From Fidelibacterota bacterium (GTDB lineage: Bacteria > Marinisomatota > Marinisomatia > SCGC-AAA003-L08 > TMED6), in assembly GCA_014239355.1 (NCBI GenBank), contig JAAZYZ010000067.1, positions 1 to 23,072 on the forward strand: 23,072 nucleotides of DNA, given 5' to 3'. Below are positions 1 to 8,633 of this stretch, one piece after another. The position numbers and the translations under genes are program-made. Each line of letters starts with the position of its first letter. The first letter of the stretch is position 1. The notes under the pieces were generated by a model. That model saw nothing but the letters and a program-made list of their open reading frames with translations, did no database searches and was not told the origin of the DNA.

Positions 1-3
1 TTT

Positions 4-555
4 ATGTCGCAAATAGGTAGAAAAATAATTAATATTCCTGATAATGTAAATATTACTAATAAAAATAATAATATTTCTGTTAAAGGTGATTTAGGTGAAT
101 TAAAATATCAATTTGATGAACAAATGAAGATTGATATTTCTGATGATGGAGTTTTAGTTTCTAGGCCTTCAGATCAAAAGAAATATAAAGAATTACATGG
201 TTTAACTCGTTCTTTAATTAATAATATGGTAGAAGGAGTTTCTAGTGGATATACTAAAAATTTAACTTTAGTAGGGACTGGATATACAGCAGATGCAAGT
301 AAGGGAAATTTTTTAGTTTTAAATGTAGGTTTTTCTCATGCTGTATATATTCAAAAACCTGAAGGGCTTTCAATTGAAACTCCTAAAGCAACAGAAATTG
401 TTATAAAAGGAATTGATAAACAGTTAGTTGGTCAATTTTCAGCTAGAGTTAGAGAAATAAGGAAGCCTGAGCCTTACAAAGGCAAAGGAATACGATATAA
501 GGATGAACACATTCGTAAGAAAGCAGGTAAAACTGTAGGTGGAGGTGCTGCATAA
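4..555 (+). CDS. rplF: 50S ribosomal protein L6
   Basis: This 183-residue protein is the large-subunit protein L6, which sits near the sarcin-ricin loop and the factor-binding site. It begins MSQIGRKIINIP and has the two-domain L6 layout. The diagnostic C-terminal segment reads KPEPYKGKGIRY followed by K-rich GKT near residues 155-178. The length is normal for the family. The ATG lies only 3 nt from the window edge, so its ribosome binding site cannot be seen. Its TAA stop overlaps the ATG of rplR by one base (TAATG). This implies translational coupling, and it is the first visible gene of the spc part of the operon. Confidence 0.97.
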   Translation: MSQIGRKIINIPDNVNITNKNNNISVKGDLGELKYQFDEQMKIDISDDGVLVSRPSDQKKYKELHGLTRSLINNMVEGVSSGYTKNLTLVGTGYTADASKGNFLVLNVGFSHAVYIQKPEGLSIETPKATEIVIKGIDKQLVGQFSARVREIRKPEPYKGKGIRYKDEHIRKKAGKTVGGGAA

Positions 556-914
556 TGGATAGAAAGAATTGGATAAAGAAAAAGACAAGACTTAAGAATA
601 AATTAAGAAAATCTAATAATAAACATAGATTAGTTATTTTTCGTTCTAATAAGCATATTTATGGTCAAGTTTTAGATGTGGAAAATGGAAACATTATTTT
701 GTCTTCTTCGTCAAATTCTGATGAGCTTTCTAAAGGTAAAAAACTGAATAACTCTAATAAAACAGAAGCTAGTAAAGTAGTTGCAAAAACTTTATCAGAA
801 AAAATGAAGAAAAATAAAATAACTTCAATTACTTTTGATAGAAATGGTTATATATACCATGGAAGAATAAAAGCATTTGCTGAAGAGTTAAGAGAAAATG
901 GCATTAATTTTTAA
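555..914 (+). CDS. rplR: 50S ribosomal protein L18
   Basis: At 119 residues this is the expected size for L18, the 5S rRNA-binding protein of the central protuberance. The N-terminus is very basic (KKKTRLKNKLRKS), followed by the L18 core HRLVIFRSNKHIYGQVLD and the C-terminal HGRIKAFAEELRENGINF, which ends the family's proteins. It starts on an ATG that shares its A with the rplF stop. The TAA stop overlaps the Shine-Dalgarno sequence of rpsE. It is intact and its composition is the same as its neighbours. Confidence 0.97.
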   Translation: MDRKNWIKKKTRLKNKLRKSNNKHRLVIFRSNKHIYGQVLDVENGNIILSSSSNSDELSKGKKLNNSNKTEASKVVAKTLSEKMKKNKITSITFDRNGYIYHGRIKAFAEELRENGINF

Positions 915-925
915 GAGGTAAAAAA

Positions 926-1432
926 TTGAATAAATTTATAAATCCAACAGAAATAGAATTACAAGACGAAACTGTAATAGCAATAAATAAAGTTACAAAA
1001 GCTACTACAGGTGGAAGAAGAATGAGATTTAATTGCATTGTATGTGTCGGTGATGGAAATGGACATGTAGGGATAGGTTTTGGTAAAGCTAATGAAGTTG
1101 CTTCTGCAGTTAATAAATCTAAAGAAAATGCAAAGAAAAATTTATTTAAAGTTTCTCTTATAAATGGGACTATTCCACATGAGTTAAGATTAAAACATGG
1201 TTCTGTAAGATTAATATTAAAACCAGCTTCTGAGGGTACTGGTATTATTGCTGGTGGTCCTGTTCGTATGATTATGCAACAATTGGGAGTTTCTAATATT
1301 TTATCTAAAGCTACAGGGTCGACTAATGCAATTAACGTTGTGAAAGCTGTTGAGTCAGGATTAAAGCAATTAAAAGATCCTTTAGCAGTTGCACATCAAA
1401 GAGGTATTTCACTAAAAGAATTATTTGAGTAA
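926..1432 (+). CDS. rpsE: 30S ribosomal protein S5
   Basis: This 168-residue protein is S5, a small-subunit protein that contributes to mRNA entry and decoding fidelity. It has the double-stranded RNA-binding-like N-terminal domain (GGRRMRFNCIVCVGDGNGHVG, about residues 29-50) and a C-terminal domain with AGGPVRMIMQQLGVSNILSK. The start is a TTG at 926, seven bases after a clear AAGAGG Shine-Dalgarno at 913-918. No in-frame ATG exists before the conserved core, so TTG is the credible start. It is one of several TTG starts in this operon. Confidence 0.96.
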   Translation: MNKFINPTEIELQDETVIAINKVTKATTGGRRMRFNCIVCVGDGNGHVGIGFGKANEVASAVNKSKENAKKNLFKVSLINGTIPHELRLKHGSVRLILKPASEGTGIIAGGPVRMIMQQLGVSNILSKATGSTNAINVVKAVESGLKQLKDPLAVAHQRGISLKELFE

Positions 1433-1436
1433 AAAA

Positions 1437-1625
1437 ATGGCAAAGAATAAAAAAATAAAAATAACTTTAACTAAAAGCCCAATTGGATATAAACAAAAGG
1501 CTAAAAGAACTTTAGAAGCTTTAGGCTTAAAAAAGATTAATCAATCAGTTGAACATAATATTACAGATAGTATTATGGGAATGATTGATACAGTTAATTA
1601 TCTAGTTAGAATTGAGGAATTATAA
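1437..1625 (+). CDS. rpmD: 50S ribosomal protein L30
   Basis: L30 is a small peripheral protein of the large subunit. From the ATG at 1437 it has 62 residues, matching the usual 58-62. The start MAKNKKIKITLTKSPIG and the end VNYLVRIEEL are family signatures. A TTG at 1425 would add MSKK and overlap rpsE, but the ATG aligns with the normal L30 N-terminus and I prefer it. The stop TAA is followed two bases later by the rplO ATG. Confidence 0.95.
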   Translation: MAKNKKIKITLTKSPIGYKQKAKRTLEALGLKKINQSVEHNITDSIMGMIDTVNYLVRIEEL

Positions 1626-1627
1626 TA

Positions 1628-2065
1628 ATGAAGCTTTCAGAATTAACACCTGCTAAAGGTTCAGTTTCAAATAGAAAAAGAATAGGTAGAGGAAATGCTA
1701 CAGGCCAAGGACGTACTGCAGGTAAAGGACATAAAGGCTATAAGTCAAGGTCGGGTGCAAGTTCAAGATTGCATTTTGAAGGTGGTCAAATGTCCTTAGC
1801 AAGGCGTTTACCTAAGAGAGGTTTTACAAATATTTTTTCAAAAGAAGTTCAAATAGTAAATGTGGCTGTCATTGAAAGTTTAGGGTTAAAAAAAGTAGAT
1901 ATTGATATTTTATACAGTAAGGGAGTTATAAATAAAAAAAATATTCCAGTAAAAATATTAGGTAATGGTGATTTGAATAGTTCAGTTGAAATTTCTGCTC
2001 ATTCGTTTAGTCAATCTGCGATTCAAAAAATTGAAAAATCTGGTGGAAAAGTTATTTATTTATGA
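1628..2065 (+). CDS. rplO: 50S ribosomal protein L15
   Basis: This 145-residue L15 is an early-binding 23S rRNA protein. The glycine-rich extension is recognisable (GRGNATGQGRTAGKGHKG, about residues 21-38), followed by FEGGQMSLARRLPKRGF. The stop is TGA inside an ATGA overlap with secY. The next in-frame codon is TAA, so a failure to stop at TGA would add one residue only. This is one of only two genes in the window ending in TGA. Confidence 0.97.
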   Translation: MKLSELTPAKGSVSNRKRIGRGNATGQGRTAGKGHKGYKSRSGASSRLHFEGGQMSLARRLPKRGFTNIFSKEVQIVNVAVIESLGLKKVDIDILYSKGVINKKNIPVKILGNGDLNSSVEISAHSFSQSAIQKIEKSGGKVIYL

Positions 2066-3432
2066 TAAGTAAAATTGTAAATATATTTAAAGTCCCTGAA
2101 TTAAGGAATAAGATAGCTTTTACAGCAGCTTTATTATTTGTTTTTAGGTTAGGTGGCATAGTTCTTGTTCCAGGAGTGGATAGAGAAGTTGTGAAGCAAT
2201 TTATTGCTTTTAGTGAGACTGGAGCAGGTAGTATTTTTGGTTTGTACAATTTATTTGCAGGTGGTTTCTTCTCTCAATTTTCTATTTTTGCTCTTGGTAT
2301 AATGCCATATATATCAGCTTCTATTATAATACAGTTATTAGGTTCTGTAGTACCATATTTTCAAAGATTACAAAAAGAAGGACCAGAAGGCAGAAAGAAA
2401 ATAACTCAACTAACTCGATATGGAACTGTGCTTATAGCATCTGTTCAAGCTATTGGTGTATGTGTATTATTAACATCTCTTGATGTTTCTGATGGTACTG
2501 GAGTAGGTAGATATCTTGTTTCTGAACCCACTACAATGTTTTATTTTATTACAACTGTCATATTAGTTACAGGTACAGTTTTTGTTATGTGGTTAGGAGA
2601 ACAAATAACAAATCATGGTATTGGAAATGGAATTTCATTAATTATTATGGTTGGTATACTTGCTAGTTTACCTAAAGTAGCAATGCAACAATTTTCTAAT
2701 CTTTTTTCAGATGACCCTAATTTAGCCACTAATCCTTTTTCTTTTATTATTTCAATTATTTTATTAGTTAGTATTATTGTGTTTGTTGTTTTAATGAGTA
2801 CAGCTGTAAGAAAAATACCAGTTTCGTATGCAAAAAGAATTGTTGGTAGAAAAATGTATGGTGGTCAAGCAACTCATTTACCACTTAAAATTTTAACTGC
2901 TGGAGTTATGCCTATTATTTTTGCACAGGCATTAGTTATTATACCAACTAGTTTAGCCTCTTTTTTCCCTAATACTGGTTTTGGTATGTTTTTACAACGA
3001 AATTTTGGTGATTTTACTGCAATACCATATATGATATTTTTATTCATAATGATTGTAGGTTTTACATATTTTTATACAGCTGTTGCTTTTAATCCAGTTG
3101 ATGTTGCTGATAATATGAAAAAACAAGGTGGATTTATACCTGGTGTTAGGCCTGGAAAATCTACAGCTGAATTTATTGATAATATTCTATCTAAAATAAC
3201 ATTACCAGCATCTGTATTTTTAGGTTTTATTGCTGTACTTCCAAATATAATTGCAAGATTTTCTAATGGAGGTATTGATATTAATACTGCTAGTTTTTTT
3301 GGTGGTACAAGTATTTTAATTTTAGTTGGTGTTGCATTAGACACATTACAACAAATTGAAGCGCAACTTTTAATGCGTAATTATGAAGGCTTTTTGAAAT
3401 CAGGTAAGATAAAAGGTAGAAGACGTTATTAG
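2062..3432 (+). CDS. secY: Preprotein translocase subunit SecY
   Basis: This is the central pore of the Sec translocon in the inner membrane, through which the exported proteins of this window would pass. The 456-residue protein has about ten hydrophobic helices. The first helix is typical (VPELRNKIAFTAALLFVFRL), followed by a plug-region GLYNLFAGGFFSQFSIFALGIMPYISASII. The cytoplasmic loop RKIPVSYAKRIVGRK and the terminal RNYEGFLKSGKIKGRRRY are SecY hallmarks. It starts at an ATG overlapping rplO by 4 nt. Many proteobacteria and Firmicutes have adk next, but here map follows directly, as is usual in the Bacteroidota/FCB lineage. Confidence 0.98.
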   Translation: MISKIVNIFKVPELRNKIAFTAALLFVFRLGGIVLVPGVDREVVKQFIAFSETGAGSIFGLYNLFAGGFFSQFSIFALGIMPYISASIIIQLLGSVVPYFQRLQKEGPEGRKKITQLTRYGTVLIASVQAIGVCVLLTSLDVSDGTGVGRYLVSEPTTMFYFITTVILVTGTVFVMWLGEQITNHGIGNGISLIIMVGILASLPKVAMQQFSNLFSDDPNLATNPFSFIISIILLVSIIVFVVLMSTAVRKIPVSYAKRIVGRKMYGGQATHLPLKILTAGVMPIIFAQALVIIPTSLASFFPNTGFGMFLQRNFGDFTAIPYMIFLFIMIVGFTYFYTAVAFNPVDVADNMKKQGGFIPGVRPGKSTAEFIDNILSKITLPASVFLGFIAVLPNIIARFSNGGIDINTASFFGGTSILILVGVALDTLQQIEAQLLMRNYEGFLKSGKIKGRRRY

Positions 3433-3466
3433 TCTTTTATCTGAAAGATTGACATAGGTAAATATT

Positions 3467-4210
3467 TTGATTTTATTAAAAAATAAAAATCAGATAAAAA
3501 GTATGGACTATGCATGTAAAATCGTTAGGGACACTTTGTTTCTTATTGAAGAAAAAATTGTTCCTGGTATCACTACGTTAGATTTGGATAAAATAGCTGA
3601 GGAATTTATTATCTCAAAAGGTGCTATTCCAGGTTTTAAAGGTTTATACGGTTTTCCTGCCACTTTGTGTGTCTCAATTGAAGATGAAGTAGTACATGGT
3701 ATTCCTTCAAAAAGGGAACTTGAAGAGGGGCAAATTATAAGTGTTGATGTTGGCTCCATATATGAAGATTATTACGGAGATCATGCAAAAACTTTTGCTA
3801 TTGGTAATATTGATAAAGATAGAAAAAAAATAATTGATATTACTAAACAAAGTTTAATGCTTGGTATCGATCAGGTTTCATCAGGAAAATTTATAGGTGA
3901 TATAGGTTATGCAGTTCAAAGCTATGCTGAAAAAAATAATTTTTCAGTTGTTAAGGATTTGGTAGGTCATGGTATAGGTAAATCTCTTCATGAAGAACCA
4001 CAAATCCCTAATTATGGAAGCATGAATACAGGGCCAGAAATAAAAGAAGGTATGTGTTTAGCGATTGAACCTATGTTGAATCAAGGATCTGATAAAATTA
4101 TAACAAAAGAAGATGGGTGGACTATATGTACTTTAGATGGAAAATTGTCGGCTCATTTTGAACATACGGTAGCAGTAACTGAAAAAGGTGTAGAAATATT
4201 AACAATATAG
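3467..4210 (+). CDS. map: Type I methionine aminopeptidase
   Basis: This cytosolic metalloenzyme removes N-terminal methionine from nascent proteins. The five metal ligands of the pita-bread fold are visible: Asp94 and Asp105 (SVDVGSIYEDYYGDHA), His168 (GHGIGKSLHEEP), Glu201 (AIEPML) and Glu232 (HFEHTVAVT). At 247 residues it is a standard type I enzyme without an SH3-linker extension. The start is TTG at 3467, eight bases after AGG (3456-3458); the N-terminus ILLKNKNQIKSMDYACKIV aligns with the family. It sits 34 nt after secY and 6 nt before infA. Confidence 0.97.
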   Translation: MILLKNKNQIKSMDYACKIVRDTLFLIEEKIVPGITTLDLDKIAEEFIISKGAIPGFKGLYGFPATLCVSIEDEVVHGIPSKRELEEGQIISVDVGSIYEDYYGDHAKTFAIGNIDKDRKKIIDITKQSLMLGIDQVSSGKFIGDIGYAVQSYAEKNNFSVVKDLVGHGIGKSLHEEPQIPNYGSMNTGPEIKEGMCLAIEPMLNQGSDKIITKEDGWTICTLDGKLSAHFEHTVAVTEKGVEILTI

Positions 4211-4216
4211 AATATT

Positions 4217-4435
4217 ATGGCTAAAGAACCTGCAATAGAAATAGATGGTGAAATTATAGAGACATTGCCAAATGCAATGTTTAAAGTTAAGCTTGAAAAT
4301 GGGCATCAGGTTTTGGCGCACATTTCAGGTAAAATGAGAATGCATTATATTAAAATATTACCTGGTGATAAAGTTAAATTAGAGTTATCTCCTTATGATT
4401 TAACAAAAGGTCGTATTACTTATAGGTATAAATAA
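4217..4435 (+). CDS. infA: Translation initiation factor IF-1
   Basis: IF-1 is a single OB-fold protein of 72 residues that blocks the ribosomal A site during initiation. The sequence has the standard core: [20 protein letters not shown], then [21 protein letters not shown] and the ending [11 protein letters not shown]. It starts at ATG 4217 with no strong Shine-Dalgarno and is only 6 nt past the map stop, so coupling to map is likely. It is intact. Confidence 0.98.
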   Translation: MAKEPAIEIDGEIIETLPNAMFKVKLENGHQVLAHISGKMRMHYIKILPGDKVKLELSPYDLTKGRITYRYK

Positions 4436-4444
4436 GAAAGAATT

Positions 4445-4558
4445 ATGAAAGTTAGAGCATCAGTAAAAAAAATATGTAATAAATGCCAAATAATTAAAAG
4501 AAAAGGTGTTTTACGAGTAATTTGTGAAAACCCAAGGCATAAGCAAAGACAAGGTTAA
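4445..4558 (+). CDS. rpmJ: 50S ribosomal protein L36
   Basis: This short gene encodes the 37-residue L36, the smallest ribosomal protein. The translation begins [14 protein letters not shown] and ends with [11 protein letters not shown]. The zinc-ribbon ligands CxxC (Cys11, Cys14), Cys27 and His32 are all present, so this is the zinc-binding (C+) form. A purine-rich AAGAAAG lies just upstream of the ATG. It sits between infA and rpsM, its conserved position. Confidence 0.97.
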   Translation: MKVRASVKKICNKCQIIKRKGVLRVICENPRHKQRQG

Positions 4559-4573
4559 TTGGAGGAATGATAA

Positions 4574-4942
4574 TTGGCTAGGATAGCGGGAATAGATTTA
4601 CCAAGAAATAAAAAAATAGAGTTTGCACTTACTTATATTCATGGTATAGGTCCAAAAACTTCAAGTAACATTTTGGATAAAGTAGGTATTGATAAAAATA
4701 TCAGAGTTCATGAATTAGATGATCAACAAGTTATTTTGATTAGAAATGAAATTTCTAATTATGATGTTGAAGGAGAATTAAGAAGTGTTACAGGTAGAAA
4801 TATTAAAAGGTTAATGGATATTGGTACTTATAGAGGTATGAGACATAAAAAAGGTTTGCCTTCTAGAGGTCAGAACACCAAAAATAATTCTAGAACCAGA
4901 AAAGGTAAGAAAAAAACTGTTGCTGGTAAAAAAGGTGTTTAA
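4574..4942 (+). CDS. rpsM: 30S ribosomal protein S13
   Basis: S13 contacts the 50S subunit and the P-site tRNA in the head of the small subunit. The 122-residue product begins (M)[21 protein letters not shown]. It contains the helix-two-turns-helix region and [20 protein letters not shown], and ends in a basic tail with [16 protein letters not shown]. The start is TTG at 4574, preceded by a near-perfect GGAGGA at 4561-4566 with 7-nt spacing. The nearby ATG at 4567 runs into a stop after four codons, so TTG must be the start. Confidence 0.97.
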   Translation: MARIAGIDLPRNKKIEFALTYIHGIGPKTSSNILDKVGIDKNIRVHELDDQQVILIRNEISNYDVEGELRSVTGRNIKRLMDIGTYRGMRHKKGLPSRGQNTKNNSRTRKGKKKTVAGKKGV

Positions 4943-4963
4943 TTTATAAAATAGGAGAGAATA

Positions 4964-5344
4964 TTGGCTAAAACAATTCATAAGAAAAAAGCTCAAGTAG
5001 ATTCAGATGGTATAGCATTTATAAAAGCCACTTTTAATAATACTGTTATTACATTAACTGATAAGTTTGGTAATACAATATCATGGGCAAGTGCAGGTGT
5101 TTTAGGTTTTAAAGGATCTAAAAAAAGTACACCTTTTGCAGCAACCCAAGCAACTCAAAAAGCAGTTGAAGCAGCTATTTCAAGAGGTTTAGTTTCAGTG
5201 GAAGTTAGAATTAAAGGTCCTGGAGGAGGAAGAGAAGCTGCAATTAGAGCTTTACGTACTTCTGGATTAAAAGTTACTAAAATTATGGATATTACTCCAA
5301 TTCCTCATAATGGATGTAGACCTCCAAAAAAGAGAAGAGTATAA
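4964..5344 (+). CDS. rpsK: 30S ribosomal protein S11
   Basis: S11 lines the mRNA exit region of the 30S platform. The 126-residue product has the family core [22 protein letters not shown], the [14 protein letters not shown] motif and the invariant end [12 protein letters not shown]. The start is TTG at 4964, five bases after AGGAGA (4953-4958), giving [11 protein letters not shown]. It is intact and 21 nt downstream of rpsM. Confidence 0.97.
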   Translation: MAKTIHKKKAQVDSDGIAFIKATFNNTVITLTDKFGNTISWASAGVLGFKGSKKSTPFAATQATQKAVEAAISRGLVSVEVRIKGPGGGREAAIRALRTSGLKVTKIMDITPIPHNGCRPPKKRRV

Positions 5345-5360
5345 ATGAAAGGATTTTTAA

Positions 5361-5972
5361 ATGGCAAGATATAGAGGACCAAGATTAAGAAAGTGTAGAA
5401 GATTAGATTTTGCAGTATTTGAATCTCCAAAATTTTCAAATCCTAGAAGGAATTATATTCCTGGGCAACATGGTCCAAATCAAAGAATTAAACTATCAAA
5501 TTACGGAATTCAGTTACGTGAAAAACAGAGAATAAAGTATTTGTATGGTGTTTTAGAAAAGCAATTTAGAAATTATTTTAAAAAATCAGCTGCTAAAAAA
5601 GGTGCAACTGGTCATAATCTGCTTATTATGCTTGAATCTAGATTAGATAATACTTTGTATCGTTTAGGTTTTTCTTCAACTAGAAGAGGAGCTCGTCAGC
5701 TCGTTGTACATAAGCATATTTTAGTTAATAATAGAAGTGTTAATATTCCTTCATATGGATTAAAAGAAGGTGATGTAATTCAAGTTAGAGAAAAAAGTAG
5801 AAGAATGCAGGTATTTCATGATTCTATGAGAAGAGTTAATGCAGATAATCCAATGCCATGGTTAAGAATTGATAAAGCTAAAATGGCAGGATATTTTGAA
5901 TCCGTTCCAGAAAGAGAACAAATTTTGGAACCAATTAATGAGCAGCTAGTTGTTGAGTTGTATTCTAAATAA
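5361..5972 (+). CDS. rpsD: 30S ribosomal protein S4
   Basis: S4 nucleates 30S assembly by binding the 5' domain of 16S rRNA. In many bacteria it also represses this operon; no such site is obvious here. The 203-residue protein starts MARYRGPRLRKCRR, with the S4 RNA-binding domain at about residues 92-155 (LESRLDNTLYRLGFSSTRRGARQLV and YGLKEGDVIQVREKSR). The N-terminal segment keeps Cys12 but not a four-cysteine zinc knuckle, so this is a zinc-free S4. The ATG follows AAAGGA at 5347-5352. Confidence 0.97.
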   Translation: MARYRGPRLRKCRRLDFAVFESPKFSNPRRNYIPGQHGPNQRIKLSNYGIQLREKQRIKYLYGVLEKQFRNYFKKSAAKKGATGHNLLIMLESRLDNTLYRLGFSSTRRGARQLVVHKHILVNNRSVNIPSYGLKEGDVIQVREKSRRMQVFHDSMRRVNADNPMPWLRIDKAKMAGYFESVPEREQILEPINEQLVVELYSK

Positions 5973-5999
5973 AATTTTTATTAATGAAGGGAAAATAGA

Positions 6000-6968
6000 A
6001 TGAGTTCTAAACATTTTGAAGATATTAAAATTAACTTTACCGAAGATACAGATAATTCTGTAAAGATTGTAGCTGAACCTTTTGAGCGTGGATATGGAGT
6101 AACTATTGGTAATGCATTAAGGAGAACTCTTATGACATCCGTTCCAGGAGCTGCAATAGTATCTGTAAAAATAGATGGTGCAGATCATGAATTTTCAGTT
6201 TTAAAAGGTATCTTAGAAGATGTTTCTGATATTATTTTAAATCTTAAGGGCGTTATTTTTAAAATTGTAAATGATGGTCCAGAACAAATTTCTCTATCTT
6301 TAGAGGGGCCTCTTCAGTTTAAAGCTAAACATATTGCTGATAAAATTAATGATTTTGAAGTATTGAATCCAGATCATTTAATTGCAACTTTAAATGATAA
6401 AGGTAAATTAAATATTGATATAAGAATTTCAAGAGGGAAAGGTTATTCTGTAGCTAATAAAAATAAAAGGTCAGATGATATTATAGGTACTATTCCTATG
6501 GATTCTATATTTAATCCAATTTCAAATGTATCATGGAATGTTGAATCTATAGCTACCTCTACAGAAGGTCAAGAAAGATTAACTATGAAAATAGAAAGTA
6601 ATGGAGCAACTAAGCCTAAAGATGCAATGAATCATTCTGCAAATATTTTAAGACAGCAAATGCAGTTTTTTATGTTTGATGATTCATTATCAATTAAAGC
6701 AGTAAATGATGATGAAATAAATGAAGCTCTACAGTTAAAAACTATATTATCTAAAACCATTGATGAAATGGAACTGTCTGTAAGAAGTCACAATTGTTTG
6801 CAAGCTGCTGGTATTTTTAAGATATCTGAACTTGTATCAAAAGAAGAAAGTGAAATGCTGAAATACAAAAATTTTGGTAGAAAATCATTAACAGAATTAG
6901 TTGAAAAACTTGGTCAATTAGGATTAAGCTTTGGTATGGATATAACAGAATTAATGGAATCAGAATAA
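6000..6968 (+). CDS. rpoA: DNA-directed RNA polymerase subunit alpha
   Basis: The alpha subunit dimerises to start assembly of RNA polymerase, and its C-terminal domain contacts UP elements and activators. The N-terminal domain has FERGYGVTIGNALRRTLMTSVPGAAI (about residues 28-53), the dimerisation signature. The C-terminal domain (about residues 255-322) has the helix-hairpin-helix LSVRSHNCLQAAGI and KNFGRKSLTELVEKLGQLGL. The 322-residue length is normal. The ATG follows GAAGGGA, 27 nt after rpsD. Confidence 0.98.
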   Translation: MSSKHFEDIKINFTEDTDNSVKIVAEPFERGYGVTIGNALRRTLMTSVPGAAIVSVKIDGADHEFSVLKGILEDVSDIILNLKGVIFKIVNDGPEQISLSLEGPLQFKAKHIADKINDFEVLNPDHLIATLNDKGKLNIDIRISRGKGYSVANKNKRSDDIIGTIPMDSIFNPISNVSWNVESIATSTEGQERLTMKIESNGATKPKDAMNHSANILRQQMQFFMFDDSLSIKAVNDDEINEALQLKTILSKTIDEMELSVRSHNCLQAAGIFKISELVSKEESEMLKYKNFGRKSLTELVEKLGQLGLSFGMDITELMESE

Positions 6969-6978
6969 GAGGTTTTTT

Positions 6979-7401
6979 ATGAGGCATCAAAAAAAAGGCA
7001 GAAAATTAAATAGAACAGCAAGTCATAGAAAAGCTTTATTTAGCAACATGGCAGCTTCTTTAGTAATAAATAAGCGAATTATAACTACTCACCCTAAAGC
7101 AAAAGAATTGCAAAGCTATATTGAGAGATTAGTTACTTATGCTAAAAAGAATGATGTGCATGGAAGAAGACTTATACAAAGTAAAATAATTGGCAAATTA
7201 AGTAAATCTGTGGCAAATGAATTAATTCATAATATAGCACCACAATATTCTAGTAGAAATGGTGGTTATACAAGAGTCATTAAGCTTGATAACAGAAAAA
7301 ATGATGATGCTATTAAAGCTTTAATCGAATTCGTTTCTTTAAAAAACTCTGAGGAAGAGGCTGATGAAGAAACTCAAAATAAAGAGAAAAAAGACAAATA
7401 A
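6979..7401 (+). CDS. rplQ: 50S ribosomal protein L17
   Basis: L17 lies near the polypeptide exit tunnel and is typically the last gene of the alpha operon. The core MRHQKKGRKLNRTASHRKALFSNMAASL is diagnostic. The 140-residue protein carries an acidic, low-complexity C-terminal tail (EEEADEETQNKEKKDK), a variable region in this family. The ATG lies 7 nt after AGAGG (6967-6971). The next gene begins on the base after its TAA, and an intrinsic terminator follows about 45 nt later inside that next gene. Confidence 0.97.
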   Translation: MRHQKKGRKLNRTASHRKALFSNMAASLVINKRIITTHPKAKELQSYIERLVTYAKKNDVHGRRLIQSKIIGKLSKSVANELIHNIAPQYSSRNGGYTRVIKLDNRKNDDAIKALIEFVSLKNSEEEADEETQNKEKKDK

Positions 7402-8628
7402 TTGATTACAAATTCAAACAAAAAATATTATTTTAATTTTTATAGGGCTATTATTATAGCCTTTTTTTTTAATTTTATATTTTCAAATCAGGTTAATAAT
7501 GATTTTAATAAATGCCTATGGATAAAAACTGAACAGGTGAATGATGAAAAATCTACTAAAGATATCATTTCAAATGCATATAGGTCTGGTTATAAAATTA
7601 TTTTTTTACAACTTGATATCCATAATGATTATAGATATAATCCATTTATTAGTAATCAAAATAAAAAATTAGATTTTGACCCTTTAAATGCAGCTTTATA
7701 TTGGTCTAATTTATATGATATTGAAATACATATTTGGATTAATGCATATAAGATATGGTCATCAACTTGGCCTCCTGAATCACAGCATATTTTTTATAAA
7801 TTAAAAGAAAACCATAAAGATTGGTTTGCTTCAGATATAAATGGTCATTCAGATTATAATTTTGAATTTCAGTCAACATTAAATAATTTTTCAGGCATTT
7901 ATTTATCACCGCTTAATCAGGAAGTCAATATTTATATAGAAAATATTGTAGAAAAATTGTTAGATGATTATAAAGGAAAATTTCATGGTATTCATTTAGA
8001 TTATTTTAGATATAAGGATAGTATGTATGGCTATAATTATATAGGTAGAAAGCTATTTTATGATACATATAATATTGACCCAATTCATTTAAATAAAAAT
8101 ACATCTTCTATTAATTTTGAATTGAATGATTCAATTCATTTTATCAAAGGAAAATGGGTAGAGTTTAAAAATAATCATATTGATTCACTTATTAAAGGTT
8201 TGAATGGTTTAATAACTAATTATAATCAAATTAAATCCAAAAACATAAAATTATCTGTTGCAGTAAAACCTGATATATATGAGGCTAAAATACGATGGAA
8301 TCAAAATTGGGATAAATGGTTAAATAATAATTTTATAGATTTTGCAGTCGTAATGAATTATTATTCTGATACGGAATCTTTCAGTAATAATTTATGGAAT
8401 ATATATAAATATTTTTATAGTTCTCAAAACATTAATAATATATATATAGGAATTAATACTATAGAACAAAATTTGGGTAAGACAAGATTGAGAGATATCG
8501 ATTTGATAAAACAACAAGTTCAAAATACTAGAGATTTTTCTTTTCCTGGAGTTGCTATTTTTTCATCTGAATATTACAGTTTTAATCCCACATTGTATTT
8601 AGAAATATTTTCTGAAGGGAAAAAATAA
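7402..8628 (+). CDS. Secreted GHL10/YngK-type glycoside-hydrolase-like protein
   Basis: The predicted protein has 408 residues. A hydrophobic export segment (about residues 13-28, [14 protein letters not shown]) precedes a (beta/alpha)8-like domain of the GHL10 family (Pfam PF02638 type). Supporting motifs are CLWIKTEQ at the first strand, [37 protein letters not shown], then [13 protein letters not shown] with the family's acidic residue, and [10 protein letters not shown] near residue 315. Members act on or bind extracellular polysaccharide or cell-wall glycans; the substrate here is unknown. The start is TTG immediately after the rplQ stop, with AAGAGA about 15 nt upstream. No ATG, GTG or TTG occurs again before the domain. 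The export segment is encoded across a terminator hairpin. Confidence 0.8.
   Translation: MITNSNKKYYFNFYRAIIIAFFFNFIFSNQVNNDFNKCLWIKTEQVNDEKSTKDIISNAYRSGYKIIFLQLDIHNDYRYNPFISNQNKKLDFDPLNAALYWSNLYDIEIHIWINAYKIWSSTWPPESQHIFYKLKENHKDWFASDINGHSDYNFEFQSTLNNFSGIYLSPLNQEVNIYIENIVEKLLDDYKGKFHGIHLDYFRYKDSMYGYNYIGRKLFYDTYNIDPIHLNKNTSSINFELNDSIHFIKGKWVEFKNNHIDSLIKGLNGLITNYNQIKSKNIKLSVAVKPDIYEAKIRWNQNWDKWLNNNFIDFAVVMNYYSDTESFSNNLWNIYKYFYSSQNINNIYIGINTIEQNLGKTRLRDIDLIKQQVQNTRDFSFPGVAIFSSEYYSFNPTLYLEIFSEGKK
7446..7470 (+). terminator. Intrinsic terminator within the start of the GHL10-type gene
   Basis: A perfect 6-bp stem GGCTAT / ATAGCC (7446-7451 and 7456-7461) with a 4-nt TATT loop is followed directly by nine T (7462-7470). 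This is the canonical rho-independent layout. It lies about 45 nt downstream of rplQ, where the ribosomal operon would be expected to end. It is also within codons 15-23 of the next open frame. It may end most ribosomal transcripts while letting a fraction continue. Confidence 0.65.
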
Positions 8629-8633
8629 TAGTC

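Noticed and set aside
2052..3344. Minus-strand open frames opposite secY (also opposite map, rpsM, dsbD and the repeat gene)
   Set aside because: They are antisense shadows of well-supported genes, with no family motifs or binding sites of their own.
3433..3452. Short TCTTT...AAAGA inverted repeat after secY as a terminator
   Set aside because: The stem is only 5 bp of A/T-rich pairs with no T tract, and the operon continues.
3433..3466. Missing adk between secY and map read as a deletion
   Set aside because: secY-map-infA without adk is the usual order in Bacteroidota and related lineages, and the 34-nt gap shows no remnant.
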